From assembly GCF_945859705.1 (NCBI RefSeq), contig NC_079137.1, forward strand, positions 76,158,277 through 76,222,276: DNA of 64,000 nt. Direction: 5' to 3'. Position numbers and translations under genes: made by a program. The notes under the pieces were generated by a model. The model was not told the origin of the DNA and did not search any database. It was given only the letters and a program-made list of their open reading frames with translations. The stretch's first letter is position 1. The number at the start of each line of letters is the position of its first letter. This DNA is from Episyrphus balteatus (lineage: Eukaryota > Arthropoda > Insecta > Diptera > Syrphidae). This document shows positions 24,316-37,691 of this stretch, piece after piece.

Positions 24316-27300
24316 AAAAATAATAATTTTGTACTACTCTGATTAGAACACATGAACTGTTTTTTTAATTCTGGTTTTAGATACCTATATGGTTCGGGAA
24401 AAAAAGTGAGTAAAAACACTGAAACGAATTTTTTGTTGAAATAAATTTAAACAAGAATTTTTTCCAGATAACTTAAATGCTACACTTCCCATTTGGCATT
24501 TGTAGGTCTAAAAATCTTGCGTTTAAAAATATAATAATATATCTTTTTTTTTTTTTTAAATTGATCACAATTAATAAATCAATTAAAAATGCAACATAAA
24601 TATCTCAAACAGTGTTTTATTTCCCCAACACCTTAGACCAACGATATCATTTTCGTTACTGACAACGACAACTATCTAGACTTGAAAACATCGACAAGAT
24701 TGTTTTGTTTTGCTTTATATAAATAAAAAAAAATTATAATCTACTATCGTTTCGGCGGTGACGGTAACAATTAAGCTGGTATCACACGAACAAATATTTG
24801 TCTATTTTTGATATGAAAATACAAAAAGAGGCAACCGAATTACAAATTTTATTTATTTAAGATTTATGTATGTAATTAATAGGTAGGTACCTACATACGA
24901 GTGCAATTACATAAATACAATATGAACAGTGATTGAAAAATTATTAAAAGAAGAATTTTATTTTAATATTTGAAAAAATTAAGAAAGAAAAATTCGCAAA
25001 AACATCATTTTAAAAGGTTTTGGACTTCAAACGAAGTACAAATTTCATTTGATTTCTTGCATAGCAAATAGTTTTAAGAAAATATTTGATACCTACCTGA
25101 ATCCAAGATCGAATATCTTTTTTTTTCATCAATCAATCTAGCACCTTTTCGTAATCTTCATGCTACTTTTCTTCAGTGTACCAAATTTCATGACTTTTCG
25201 TCAAGAAAAAGATATGCAAATGATTTTTAGTGCGAAAAACTTTTTTTTTTATAAATATTGCGATTTCATCATACAGATAAAAATTTTGCTTCTATAGGGC
25301 CTATCCAATAATATCCTTAATTTGGATTTGTCATAAACACGTTGGACGAAGAGTTCAGTAAACAATTTCTGTCGTTCTATTTTGAAAATCAAATTACTCA
25401 TTTTTAATTCACCAAACTCCCAAAAATACACTTCATTTCACACTTTTACTTCCTTACAGTTTTTAAAACGGCAAACGGGAAAAAAGTTTGATTTCAAATA
25501 ACTTAGCAACCAGGCCTAAAAAAACTTTTTTAATTTCAATCATGCACCGAAAAAAAATTTGATAATAACAGCTATCAAATTAACATTTTTCAATGTCAAA
25601 AGTCGTCCAACAATTAAAATATCAATTTTGATATTTTATCATATCATTTTGACATTTTTTAATTTCAGGTGGGATAGTGAAAATTTCACTTTGACAATTA
25701 AAATATCATTTTGACATTTTTTTAAGTTAAAGTGGATAGTGAAAATTTCACTTTGACAACTAAAATATCAATGTTGACTAGATTTTACGTTTTAGTTTAT
25801 TATAATGAAACCTATTGCTTTCCTTTTCATTTTTATTATTTTTATTATTTTAAAAATTTTCTTTTTTTTTTCAAAACAGGGGGAAAGGGAATATTCTTTA
25901 CAAAATAATGGTGATATTATTTTTTCTATTATAGGTGATATAATTGTTTTGTTATTTTCTCCCAAACTATGTGAAGTAAAATCTTAGTGCTGATCAAATT
26001 TTCTCAGTAAAAGACCTTTTTTTTGATGTCTCACTCGATGGTCGATGCATTTTGAAGATTTAAAATTAACAAAAAAATAATTTTTTTTTTTCAAAAATCA
26101 CAACAATTTTTGAATTTAACTCAGAATTTAGTTAAGCACCATTCAGGTTTATGCAAGTTGGCATAACTTTAGCTTGAGTTTCTAACAAACATTCAAAAAT
26201 TATTGCAAGCAATTGTTTGATATTTTTTTTTATCAATTTTTTTTTGTTAGAATATACTTGAATTATGATTCTGATTTATCTATAAAATTTTCGCAGGTTT
26301 AAAAAAATTCCTGTTTTAAATGTCTGTTTTTAGTTTAATAGAGTGTGAACAAATTGAGGCCTCTTTTTCTACTATTTATACATGTAATTTATTAGATTCA
26401 AGTTTGAACCAAATATATGCCCGAAAACAATTCAACACTTTTCCGGAATTAAAGGCATCAAATTGTCTCTAAAGGTCAATATAAAAATATAGGTACTTAC
26501 ACATACGTTGTTAGTCTACAAAAGCTACCTTAAGTCGTAAATCTTAATATCTACTTAAAATGAAATAACTTCCCCTATAAACAAAGTCAACACTGTGAAT
26601 AAAACATAACCCTTCTTTTAGTAGACAAACTACATAACACGCAGTAGTTATTTTTTTTTTCATTTCTTTAAAAATACTTCACCTTTTTCTACGTCCTTCT
26701 AAATAATTAACCATCAGAAGCTGCATGTGTGTTCTTTCCCCTATAACAGTTGCATGCAGCATGCATAAGAAAATGAAAATAAATTCCATTTCGCTTGAAA
26801 CATTTCAAACATAGAAAACTTTGACAGGAAGAAAAGAAAACAAGTCGACTTAAGTCATACTGCGGCAAATAGTGCATATTATCCTTCCGTTGATGGTTTG
26901 AACAAGAAAAAAATAATAATAAAACAAAAAAGTAGTAGAAGAAGAAGAAGAAGTAATAAAACAGTAAAACCACCTTCTAGACGACGACGACGACAACCTT
27001 AAGTATCTTGCGGTGTAACTTTATCACATGCCGCACGTAGAGCTTATAAAATGGTAAAACTTTATGAAAATTCCACCTCGACATTCTTTCTCTCCCGTGT
27101 GTCTCTCCACCAAGACAAGTGATGATAGTGGTGTAGACTCGTCGCCCTAGCGACCGCAGAAATTTTCAAAATCTATGAATGGGCGGGAATATCCTAACGA
27201 AAGACTGCGATGTGTCAAAATTGAGGTACAATGCTAATTTTGAAGGATACCTCTTCAGCGCCGACTTTAACTTATTCTCCCGCCCTTTTTCATCTCGTCC

Positions 27301-27866
27301 CTCAATCAGCCATAACACAACAACATAGATATCAGATTATTCTTCTGTCAATTGCTTCGTTAATTTTTCGCATAGATTTTACCTCCCTCCATCATCTTGC
27401 TCGTGCTTTACCATCTTGAAGGCTTAAAATTCGATAAGGCACTTGTGAGTCGAGGCGAGTCAAGTTGTGTGTCGTCAATGGCAACTTTGACTATGACGAC
27501 GATGAAGACATCGTCTTTGTTGGTTCCTTTGATCCACTGTGTGAAGAAGAAAGACGAGGGGTGTTTGTGGAAAAACTTTGTCACTGTTTTCCGATATCAA
27601 GACTCTATCTCTCTTAATTCATAGTGAAAGTTTGTCTGTCCTCTTTCTTGGGCGATGCATATACTCGAAGAATTGATAAGGTGCTTCAATGGGTTTTTTT
27701 TTTAAATTATTTTTTTGAAAATATTCAATTTTGAATATTTCAAGGCTGTCACAGGGGGATTATTGAAATTATTTTGAATCAAAGGTGTTCACCAAAAATT
27801 GTGACAACCAGTGTACAGTTAACCACATTCTTGCCATTTAGGCTTCAAGGTGAAGATTTATTGAAA
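24316..27866. other. Intergenic DNA, AT-rich then more complex from 26.7 kb
   Basis: The left part is A/T-rich with the 62-bp duplication. From about 26690 to 27660 composition is more balanced, with AAG and GAC simple repeats; no exon with splice sites and consistent frame was found. Confidence 0.5.
25605..25790 (+). repeat. Short tandem duplication, ~62-bp period
   Basis: GGATAGTGAAAATTTCACTT at 25672 and again at 25734, each followed by TGACAAYTAAAATATCA. A looser third copy of the TTAAAATATCA part precedes them. Confidence 0.65.
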
Positions 27867-27935
27867 TGTCGCCCTGTCGAATTGTCGCCTTATCGCCATG
27901 TCACCATGTCGCTATGTCGCCCTGTGGCTATGTCG
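27867..27935 (+). repeat. Octamer minisatellite, left part
   Basis: About eight and a half units of 8 bp, consensus TGTCGCCA, ending in TGTCG where the Transib-like element begins. Continues in the same orientation at 29847. Confidence 0.8.
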
Positions 27936-29846
27936 CACAATGGGCCCAAAGGACCATTTGCGTCTCAAAAATGGTTTTTATGAAATTTTAATTTTTGGTA
28001 ATTTCTTTACGGAAATGAATCAAGGGAAAGTCAATCTATATGTTTTCATTAAAAATTGATTTTTAAAATGAGTTCCTCTATTACAAAATTGTATCTGAAG
28101 TCTCCACTTGAAAATACTTTGTTTGAGTAACAAAATAAACCAAATCTTCACGATATGTTTTCAAAACTATATTTGAATAAATTATATAAGTGTTGTATGT
28201 CGTTGGAAACCTTATTTTAACTGCTATTTATATTGCTGAAAATAAAAATTTTTAAAAATATATTTTTAATTAATATTACTTTTTTCACACAATAATCTTT
28301 TATTTGCAGTTTTTAAATTTCGAATTGAGTTTTAAATGTTTCCGCTGTCTTCCGCTGTCTACTTTTTTTCACAAATTTGTTCTTTGGTTTATGTACTAAA
28401 AGATACAAAAAGAATTGGCTGCTTTTATCTGCTTTTCTTTAATAGAGAACGATATATCTGTCGAAAGACATAGTACAAAAAAAACGTATTTTGGTGCATC
28501 CTGACCTGTTTCAATAACATATCTTGAGTTCTATTGATCGCACTGTCAAGATTGATGTCTTCAGGCCTTGAGGAAATGTTTGAGCATCAGTCCTTATATT
28601 CAGAATGTGATTTTGTGTTATTTTAGCCTACTCACATTAATTGGAAAACTCGCGATATTTAACCAGACTTTTGAATTCGTTATTAGAACGCATAAGGCTA
28701 TAAAACAATAAAACTGCATTCTCAAATCTAGGTTATACGCTATACCTCAACTCCCAAAATTTGCTGTGGGCTCTTAGACTTAGTATATGCAACCGAAATT
28801 GAAGATATTTGTATTTTGAACATGTCAGTCATTGTACTATTAGAAAAAGTCTAAGGTAGCAGAAAAATGTTAGAATTTAATATTGTAATTGTTGAAAAAA
28901 ATTTCATCTATGGAAAAAGTTAGATAGAGATTTTATTTACTGACTTTGATTTTACTCGAAGATTTTCAAAAGAGCCGTTTAAAGTATATAATTAAGAAGG
29001 ATTTTCGTGAAAATTGATAACCATTTTTTTTTTGTGCTTTCTTTTTTTTGCTCTTTTCTCAAAAGCGTAGTTTTTCTACTATTTCACTTTGCCTTACAAA
29101 CGACTTTATTTAAAATGAGTATAATCAATATTTTTCTTATAATTTTTCAATAAAATAGCTTTAATTTCAAATAACGTAACACAAACAAACTATATGTATT
29201 TTTTCTTTATTTTATACTCATACACCAGTTTTATCTTATTTTGCAAAATTTTAGAAAATAATCTTTTAAGATACAGAAGTTACAGATTTTTGAGACGTTC
29301 TAGCCTAATCAAAATCGTAGTTTTTTTTAGCTTTGAATAAACGTTTAATACTTAAATAAAAATATTAGCTAAAAAAACAGTGTGTCAAATAATTTATTAA
29401 ACATTTCAGGTAATACATTCCTAATTTGTTTTAATTATTTTCAGACGCGAAGAAATGACAGATTTTTGGAACGCCATAGTCGAGCCAAAATTGTACTTTT
29501 TGAACTTTGCTTAGCTTTTCAAAGCTCAAAAATAATTTGCATTTAAAAAAAGCTACGCTCAATGATTTCTGATACATTAAAGATTATATGTTCCAAATTT
29601 GGTTTAATTATTTCAGGAGACAAAAAAGTTACAGATATTTTAAAATACCCAAATCAAGCGAAAATCGTACTTTTTGAACTTTGACTAATTTTTAAAAGCT
29701 TAAAAATAATTTTAATTTCAAAAAAAAGTAAGTTGAATGATTCGTTATATATCAAAGGCATTATGTTCCAAATTTGAAGCAATTATCACAAAAGACAACA
29801 AAGTTACAGATTTTTGAGACGCCTAAGGCCATATGGGCCCACTGTG
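27936..29846. mobile_element. Transib-like non-autonomous element, 5-bp duplication
   Basis: The left end reads CACAATGGGCCCAAAGG; the right end, read inward, is CACAGTGGGCCCATATGG. Both then continue to GCGTCTCAAAAA. Identical TGTCG flanks both ends (27931-27935 and 29847-29851). Transib transposons have ends beginning CACWRTG and 5-bp duplications, and the right end is exactly the RAG heptamer CACAGTG. The interior has no transposase frame and carries about four degenerate ~175-bp units near the right end. Similarity to Transib is from ends and duplication only. Confidence 0.75.
29150..29846 (+). repeat. ~175-bp tandem units at right side of the Transib-like element
   Basis: The anchor ACAGATTTTTG/ACAGATATTTT recurs at 29282, 29458, 29631 and 29806 (spacings 176, 173, 175). 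CAAAATCGTA/GAAAATCGTACTTTTTGAAC and ATGTTCCAAATTTG recur in step. The last unit runs into the terminal inverted repeat. Confidence 0.75.
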
Positions 29847-29940
29847 TGTCGCCTTGTCGCTTTGTCGCCATGTCGCTATGTCAACTTGTCGCCATGTCAC
29901 CATGTCGCCTTGGCACTATGTCACCTTGTCTCATTGTCCA
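29847..29940 (+). repeat. Octamer minisatellite, right part
   Basis: About eleven and a half 8-bp units, consensus TGTCGCCA (variants TGTCGCTT, TGTCACCA). Same orientation as the left part, as expected if one array was split by the insertion. Confidence 0.8.
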
Positions 29941-32239
29941 TATTTTTTCTTGCCTCCTTCTTGCCATTTGAGGACAGAGCGACAGAATTAAAAAGCGACA
30001 AGGCAACAGGGCTGCAAGGTGACACTCAGAAAAGGAGTCTAAAAATTTTCTTTTTTGGCTCCGTCCCTGCAAATCCGAATTTCATCCTTTTGGTTTCATT
30101 CTTTATACAAAGACATCTCTTTCTAGCTTTTATCTTTGAACAAAATACTTACATAGGCTTGCGGAAAGACACACAGAAAAGCGACATACCTCATTCCAAT
30201 GTCCCAATGCCTGGTGATAATTATTCTATATCAAAAAGTTTTCTCCCACTGATACTCCTCTCTATGCTCTCTTGTCTTTATCTCGCTCTAAACTGATTAT
30301 CAAAGGAATTTTTCAAGAATATAATGATGCCGATATTGGAGGAGTTGTGTGTTTGTGTGTTGGGTGTGTTTAAAGGGGGTAATTTCATTCGAAGGAAAAA
30401 GGCTTCCTTTTTCTTGTTTTCGTCGTCGTCGTGCAATGGCACAACTACCTTAAGCTTAACGTAATCGAGTTCAATTATGCATGACTTTGAAGGAGAGAGG
30501 CTGTTTGTCATCTTCTCTCTTCCCTAAGCGAACCTTTTTTAGAGGTTCTCCTCTTGTTGAAGCTATTTTATAAGGATAACGTGCTGCTGATGAGTTGTGC
30601 GAGGGGGGGGGAGGGGGAGACAAAGAAGTGCGATCGAAACTAATAAAACTTTATCGAGTTTCCGCCGGTAAAGCAGGAAGAATATCTAATAATAATTCTT
30701 CCAAAGGAGCATATTGTTCCAACTTCTGTGTAGGTGGCGCTGCTGGTGGTAGTGGTAGCACCTGTTTTATATCCTTTTTTAAAAAAATTGTGAGCCTGTT
30801 GCAGAATGCACATCAGTATCCCCGCCTTAAGGAGAATTCTTTAGATGGTGCAAGTTTCTTTTAAGCAAATAAAGTGAATTAGAAAAAAGGAAATGATAAC
30901 TAATGACATTACGACCATAGTATTTCCTCTCTTTCTCTCATCTGTCATTTTTTTCTCTCTTTTTTTTTGTCGAAATAAAGTGTCAACAGAAGAAGAATGG
31001 CGCAAAAGTTCTTTTGTTTCCATGGAAGTTCTATAAGAGATGCAAATAATGCACTTTTGTCAGTGGATTGGGGCTTGGCAAAAATAACAAAAAAAAAAGT
31101 TAAAATAATGGCGTATTCTTTCTTAAACTTCTATACTCCTTCTTCTTCTTAAGTTTTTGTTGGGAAAAGATATTCCTTCTCATCAAGGAAGTTTCTTAAT
31201 TTTGTTTTTTAATTGAATTAAATTTCAAAAAAAAAAAAAAAATAAAAAAAAAAAAAACAGAGAAGCAGCAGAAAAGATTAAGATTAAGAGAGAGACAATT
31301 ATTTTGGCTTTAGCCATTTTGTGGTTAATTTAGTAAAATTTTTGAAGTTTCAGAGAAAATTCCATTGGATAGTAATAAAATTTTAAGAAGTTTGTTGAAC
31401 TCTTTTTGGACAATTTTATGACATGAAATATTTAAAATCTTAAAAGGTTTCTAACAAAATGAAAGTTTGATTTGATAATAATTTTTAGAGGTTTTCAACA
31501 AGAAACCTTTTGATTAAAAGACATTTTGGTAAGAGCTTTTTGTATTTTAACTTGTCAGAGCTGCTTTATAATTGAAAATAGTAAAATGATCAAAAAGTTA
31601 AAAGAATAATTTTTAAAAACTGTCATTTTTAAGCTCATAGATTTTAAGTATGGAATCAGAATGAAGTCCACTATAAACGCTCCTTAAAATTCAATTAGTA
31701 AACTGAATTTTCTCAAATGTTGATCATATTTTTTGGGACTCAATTATTATAATTTACCCAAAACATTTTTCTTTATCTTTCCTATTTATAAGGTTTTCTA
31801 AATAAAATTAAAATTACAATTGTGAATGAATCTTTATAAGGAAATAGTTCGAAATGACACTAAATGTCAAAGTTCATATATAATGAAATAATGAAATAAT
31901 GTAATTTTTTAACCTTCAAAATATTATAAGGTAATTTTTTAAAAAACCCTACTCGACACCATACTATTTTACCCCACTCAAATAAAGCTAAAACTTATTA
32001 TAACGTTAATAAATTGAGTTTTATTTTAAACTAAAAATTAAGATTTTTAAATTCGATACGACACAATACAGAGTCATATACAAAGTTACAAAGAAAATTT
32101 AAGTTATAACTTATAAGTTATCTGGCTCAAATGTTCTTAAGCCACTTAAATTTCAGTTTTTGAATTGACTGGAAGCTTGGGTATATTTGATGGAATAAAA
32201 TAAAAATGAGAACTTTTGGTTTAAAAAAAATGTATTAAA
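29941..32239. other. Non-coding stretch, complex then AT-rich
   Basis: 30050-31060 has balanced composition, a CGTCGTCGTCGT run and G-rich tracts at 30602-30617, and could hold regulatory sequence. The rest is A/T-rich with poly-A at 31229-31257. No gene seen. Confidence 0.45.
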
Positions 32240-33254
32240 ATAATTTATTAAAAACAATCATTTCTTATGAAAAAAGTGAAAAAATCATCACTCAAAAATT
32301 CATTTTTTTTTTATATAACAACCTATAATAAATTTTATACCACTAGATTTTATGCACTAGATCAAAAGATATTATCTGTTAAAAAATAGAACTTTATTTT
32401 ACCGTTATCTCAAAATTGTGACTAAAAAATTGATTGAAATTTTTCACAGATGTAGTCCTGTCTATTATCTATCTACAATATAAATTTCATTTATTTATCT
32501 GTTGAAGAAAAAAAGATAAAAATAAAAAACGGTTAAAAAAGGTCAAAAAACTTGGGACAAAAAAACTTCTTTTTCCCGTTATTCAGTCAAAAAATAGTTT
32601 GAAATACCAATTTTTTTGCACATGTATGCGCACAGTCATAGACTACATGTTTTATAAGCATGAGATTTTTTGAATGCTACAAAAAATTTAAAAAAATAAA
32701 AACTCACCCAAAAATACCCCAAAATAAGTAGGTGTTTTTCAAAAATTCATATTTCAAAACGCAAAGACTTAAAAAAAATCCGTATCAAACCCCTTACTTT
32801 TTTTTTATTATCTTTCGAATGACGTTTTTCAAATTGTCAAAAAAAATTTACCTACTTATAATCACTACTTTGTCAAAGATCTACCTCATGTTTTAGTTTT
32901 AGAAAACCATAAATAGCTTGGTTTTGAAATTTTTTAGAATTTTTTTCAATACCATTGTCAGTCTTGCAATAAATTTATCTATCGATTACAAATTACATTG
33001 TCGCGTTTAGAAAATATCCAATTTTTTGAAATTTTGTTACCCCTATTTACTCTATTAAAAGATTGTATTTTTTAAAATCCTTCAAATGTATATTTAACTT
33101 TAGGTTATTATCTTTCAAATAAGCTATAGAAGATTTTTGTATCTCTAATATTTTATTTTTAATTTTGAATTGAAATTTTTGCCGCACTGCGAAAGTGCGA
33201 GTGTGGAACGTAAGAAAATGGCGTCACTTTTTTGTGGTGGCTGCCGTGGTTCAT
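32240..33254 (+). mobile_element. Family A repeat, copy 3 (internal deletion)
   Basis: Matches copy 1 from GCACTAGATCAAAAGATATT to GGTTCAT, including the terminal hairpin at 33183-33199. Upstream of that block it jumps directly to the AACAACCTATAATAAATTT segment that in other copies lies several hundred bases earlier, implying an internal deletion. The left limit is approximate. Confidence 0.75.
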
Positions 33255-34980
33255 CGTCAGATCACAAATTATAACTGATACCACTTTATCCAAATACAAC
33301 CGCAGTACTATAAACCTAAATAGAACAATTGTGTATCTTAATATTTTATGGGTACTTTTCTCTCTAAATATATGCTCTCAACATACTCTAATAGAGTAAC
33401 CCTTCTTTGAAAAAAAAAAAAGTAATCCACCTCGAAGAAGAGGAGAAAGATCATGAAATGCCCATTAAACTGTGCCTTCAGCAAGAATATTCAAAAACCA
33501 ATGGTTTTTTCAGCAAAAGACTTATCCCACAAAATACCTATCTCTCTCAAAATCGAATGGAATTTCCATGTTTTCTTCACTTCCCTTTTCCCAAAAAAAT
33601 ACCCACAGCACCTACCTATCAAACCCTCTGAGCTTATAACCAAAAAAATATAGAACCACCCATCATCAAAAACCAACAACATCCGTTCGTAATAAATACA
33701 AGGAAATAAAATCAGCATTTTTATGAGGCAGAGACGCACATTTGAAATTTTAGCTTTCAACAACCTACCTTCTAACTCCTAATAACGTCTTACATCTTGT
33801 TCGATGGAAATTCCCTCCTGTTTTTGGTATATCTCTTCTTTGGTAGTTATTTGTTAGCCGACAGGACTTCTGGCACCTTTGGCAGTCAGTAGGCAGTAGA
33901 TATACCTTCCCGTAGAGTAGCTAATTCCTTCAAATTGGAGTCCATTAGGTGCGAACATGATGCTGAACTTAAGCAAAAGATGAAGGTTCATTATATTATT
34001 GTGTGTTGCCTTGCCTTGCCTGCTGCTAGCTCGATCTTTCTATATCTTGTGTTGAGAGGAGATAGATGTCTTGTTTCTTCATTAAGTCATGCATTTTAAT
34101 TACCTTTTTGTGCCTTCGAAAACATAAAAGGGTTTGATGGAGAATCGAGAATTTATTCGAAAGGTCTTTTGGGGGAGTTTTGGGAATAAATAATATTTTT
34201 TGTGCAAAAAAAAATAAAAAGTAAATCTTCTAGCAGTAAGCCTCTCCCACAGCAGGGAGCGAAATTGACCCCAATTGCGAAAAGACAACGAGATAATTTA
34301 TGACAAAGAGGGTTAATAGACATAAGGTTGTGATATAGACTCTTGGTACAGATGTCGCTTATGAATTTCAAATAAATAAAAGTACAGAAAAAAAAAATTG
34401 AAGGATAAAACACCGCCATTTTTGCTTTGGAATTTTTTTGTCGCACGTTCTTCACTTCATTGAGGGATCAAAGCTTTAACGCACCGACAAAATTGGAATG
34501 AATAATAAATTTGTGTCAAATAAAAGGGTAGCAGGGAGTTTTTTTTTTGTTTGGTTACCTCAAAGATTTTGTCAAAGGCTGCAAAAAGATAGAGGAGAAC
34601 AAATTTTTTTCGGGATGGCAATTATTTTTTAATGGAAATTGAAGCTAAGAAAAAAAAAATCTCAACCTCAATAAAATCAAAACAGAGACTGAAATCTGAC
34701 GAATAATTCTCTTTGTCTGTTTTGGTTTTTCGTTTGAAGTTGTTTTTTTTTTTTAATTTTTTTTTCAGAGACTTTGATATGGAGGTCATCCAGACGTCAC
34801 CTGAGGTAAAAAATGCCAGCTGTTATAAAGAATTTCAATAAGCATAGCAATTTTATGTATTTAATTTGTATTTTTTAAAAGGTTTATTCTTTTTAAATGG
34901 AAATTGTCGTTCACAAAGCAAAGATTGTTTTCATTCTTTTGTCAACTCGGGGCAGATTGTTATTTTTATTTCAAAAAAGT
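33255..34980. other. Complex non-coding stretch
   Basis: Balanced composition with TTGCCTTGCCTTGCC near 34007 and long A/T runs at the right. Several overlapping open frames, none with coding character. Confidence 0.45.
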
Positions 34981-35056
34981 GGTTGTCTGTAAAGTCGGTT
35001 TACCGGACGATAATTTTACGTGAAAACGTCATAAGAAAACAGGTTGTGTGTTTTTG
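34981..35056 (+). mobile_element. Family A repeat, 5'-end fragment
   Basis: About 75 bp matching the first part of the family (GGTTGTCTGTAAAGTCGG to AACAGGTTGTGTG), after which similarity stops. It helps to fix the left end of the family. Confidence 0.7.
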
Positions 35057-35158
35057 TAAAAAAATTATTTATTTATCAACTTTCTTGTAAAAAAATGTAT
35101 GAGATATGTACCTAATAATTCGTATAGTAAAGTACTTATGCTAAAGATTAAGACCTGA

Positions 35159-37691
35159 TAGTGGAGTAACTAAAGCAAATTATTAGGGAACCCGGCCGAA
35201 CAGCCCTGATTTTGACGATTTTTTTTCAAACGTAGGTAATTAAAACTAAAATTAAATTTTTTTAAACAAAACCATATTTTTTGCTTAAATTTCATAAAAG
35301 AAATGATAGCAAAAGATTCTCTAGGTAATTTAAGGACAAAATTGGTAATTTAAGGGCCAATCTTCCATCGTTTAAGCCATAAATGCAATTTTCTCACAAA
35401 CTGACTTCAAACACAAAAAAAATATTTTAAACACAACGGCAACACTTACAATATTTACAGACACGTTTTTAAAAAGCCAGAATCTCATTTCTTCCTGAAA
35501 AATTTAAATCCACAAAATTTAATCAAGAGTTTTTGAAAGAATAGTCCTCAACTCAATATTTTGGAAAAAAAAACGTTATTAAAAAATTTTAAATGGCTTT
35601 TTTTCAAACTTTTTCTTAGTAAAATATGAATTTATTTTTAAAAAAATTTGAATTCCAAAAAGGAAAAGATAATATATACAGGGTGTCCCAAAAGTAATGG
35701 ATCAAACGAAATATGCAGATAGGCCAACTTTAGGGCTCTCAGAATTTGGTAACTTGTTCATCCCAAATCCTTACGGTTTTCAATTTAATGCAGTTTTTGT
35801 GAATTATCGAAAAATCTCGACTTTGCAACAGTATTTTGCTTCCTCCGGTCATAATTGATTTTTGTTTTTTACAATTCTTTCACTAAAACATTGCCTAATA
35901 ATAAGAAATAATTATTTAATCAAAATATTTTTTATTTCATACGCCATTTTGCTGCAAATTAATTAACAGTTCCATGTTTTATAAAAACTCAATTACTTAA
36001 TTTTTTTCAGAGCAACACACTGCAAAAAATTTATATGGTGTGACACAGGTTAATTATTTTAAAAACTTGCCGTGTTATTGCACTTTTCAAAAATGTATAA
36101 AAGTTTCCAAACTTGAACATAGAACAAAAGATATTACAATTTTAATGCAACAAAACAGGCCTTTTCAGAGAAAAATAACAAAGAAAAATAAACACATTTC
36201 CTCGACTGTTGTTTGTTTATTTCTTTTTGAATAAAAGCCTCGATTTTTGTTTGTTATTTTGCTCTGAAAACCCCTGTTTTTTTGCATTAAAATTGTAATA
36301 TCTTTCGTTCTAATTTGAACTTTGGAAATTTTTATACATTTTTGAAAAGTGCAATAACACGGCAAGTTTTTAAAATAATAAACCAGTATCACACCATACA
36401 ATTTTTTTTCGGGATGTTCCTCTCAAATAAAAGTAAGAAATTGAGTTTTTATAAAACATGAAACTGTTACATAATTTGCAGCAAAATGGCGTATGAAATA
36501 AAAAATATTTTGATTAAATAATTATTTCTTATTATTAGGCAATGTTTTAGTGAAAGAATTGTAAAAAACAAAAATCAATTATGACCGGAGGAGCAAAATA
36601 CTGTTGCAAAGTCGAGATTTTTCGATAATTCACAAAAACTGCATTAAATTGAAAACCGTAAGGATTTGGGATGAACAAGTTACCAAATTCTGAGAGCCCT
36701 AAAGTTGGCCTATCTGCATATTTCGTTTGATCCATTACTTTTGGGACACCCTGTATAACAGTTTTGAAAAAAAAAAAATATAAAAATTACTTTAATTTCA
36801 TTGGATTTTTTTGATAAAAAACTGAATTTTTGCATTGCAATAATTGATTTTCTCAAAGAATTTGGCAAATAAGAACTTTAAACTTTTGCTATTTAACTTT
36901 CAACAATAAGGGCTATTGAATTAATAAAAAATAACTTTATATTTAAATGTTGAACTTAAAAAAAAAAAAATAAGTTAAATTTTTTTCAAAACTTCTATTA
37001 AAAAGAGTTCTTCGAAAATGAAATACATAGGTACTTTAAAATTTTTTTTCATTAACCGTAATACATATTGACATTTCCTTTTATAATTTCAAATCATAAT
37101 AAATGTGGCCAAAACAAATTTGAAAAATAAATGTATTGTATATTACGAAAAAGTTTTAAAAACGACATGTTAAAATTTTTTCAATAATGTTTTTTTTTTT
37201 TCAAAAATCTGAGTTCAATTATACCATTCTTTCAAAAGCCCTTAAATCAATTTAATTAATTTTAATTTAACAAAAATGAATAAGCTTCTAGCTTTTTAAA
37301 AATGTATGATTTAATATTGCAGGTGTTGCCGTTGTGTTCAAATATTTTTTTTTTGTGTTTGAAGTCAATTAATAAGAAAATTGCATCTATCGGTTAAACG
37401 ATGGAAGATTGTACCTCACTCCTATATATTTGTTTTTCTTTAATTTCTTAGACAATCCGTTGGCATCAATTAATTTATGAAATTTAAGCAAAATTTTGAA
37501 AAAAAATTTTTTTGTTCACAAAAATCTTCAATTAAATTTAAAAAATCAAAACGGTAACACCGGCAATTTTTAATCTATAGATTTTAAAATATTTTTAATT
37601 ATTGACGTTAGAAAAAAAAGATCATCAAAATCTAAGCTGTTTGGCCGGGTTCCCTAATATTGCCATTTTTTTAGCTTTAGTTACACTACTA
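35159..37691. mobile_element. 2.5-kb foldback element interrupted by a second foldback
   Basis: Outer ends TAGTGGAGTAACTAAAGC (35159-35176) and GCTTTAGTTACACTACTA (37674-37691) are inverted repeats with two differences. Further in, TATTAGGGAACCCGGCCGAA faces TTGGCCGGGTTCCCTAATA, and CCAATCTTCCATCGTTTAA (35357) faces TTAAACGATGGAAGATTG (about 37394), then AACACAACGGCAACAC faces GTGTTGCCGTTGTGTT. The arms are unequal because another element sits inside. No clear target duplication and no transposase. Confidence 0.75.
35679..36753. mobile_element. 1.1-kb near-perfect palindromic element, TA-flanked
   Basis: Ends CAGGGTGTCCCAAAAGTAAT and the exact complement ATTACTTTTGGGACACCCTG, each flanked by TATA. 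Complementarity continues with few differences across nearly the entire element to a centre near 36215, leaving almost no spacer. TA duplication and a CAGGGTGTCCC end point to a Tc1/mariner-type foldback. Short mirrored open frames on both strands are a by-product of the palindrome. Confidence 0.85.

Noticed and set aside
29814..30296. 160-codon plus-strand open stretch starting MRRLRPYGPT
   Set aside because: Its first part is the translated end of the Transib-like element and the octamer minisatellite (repeated CRLVALSPC), so it is not a gene.
36040..36401. Two similar open frames on opposite strands (VNYFKNLPCYCTFQKCIK)
   Set aside because: They are the two arms of the 1.1-kb palindrome read on opposite strands.
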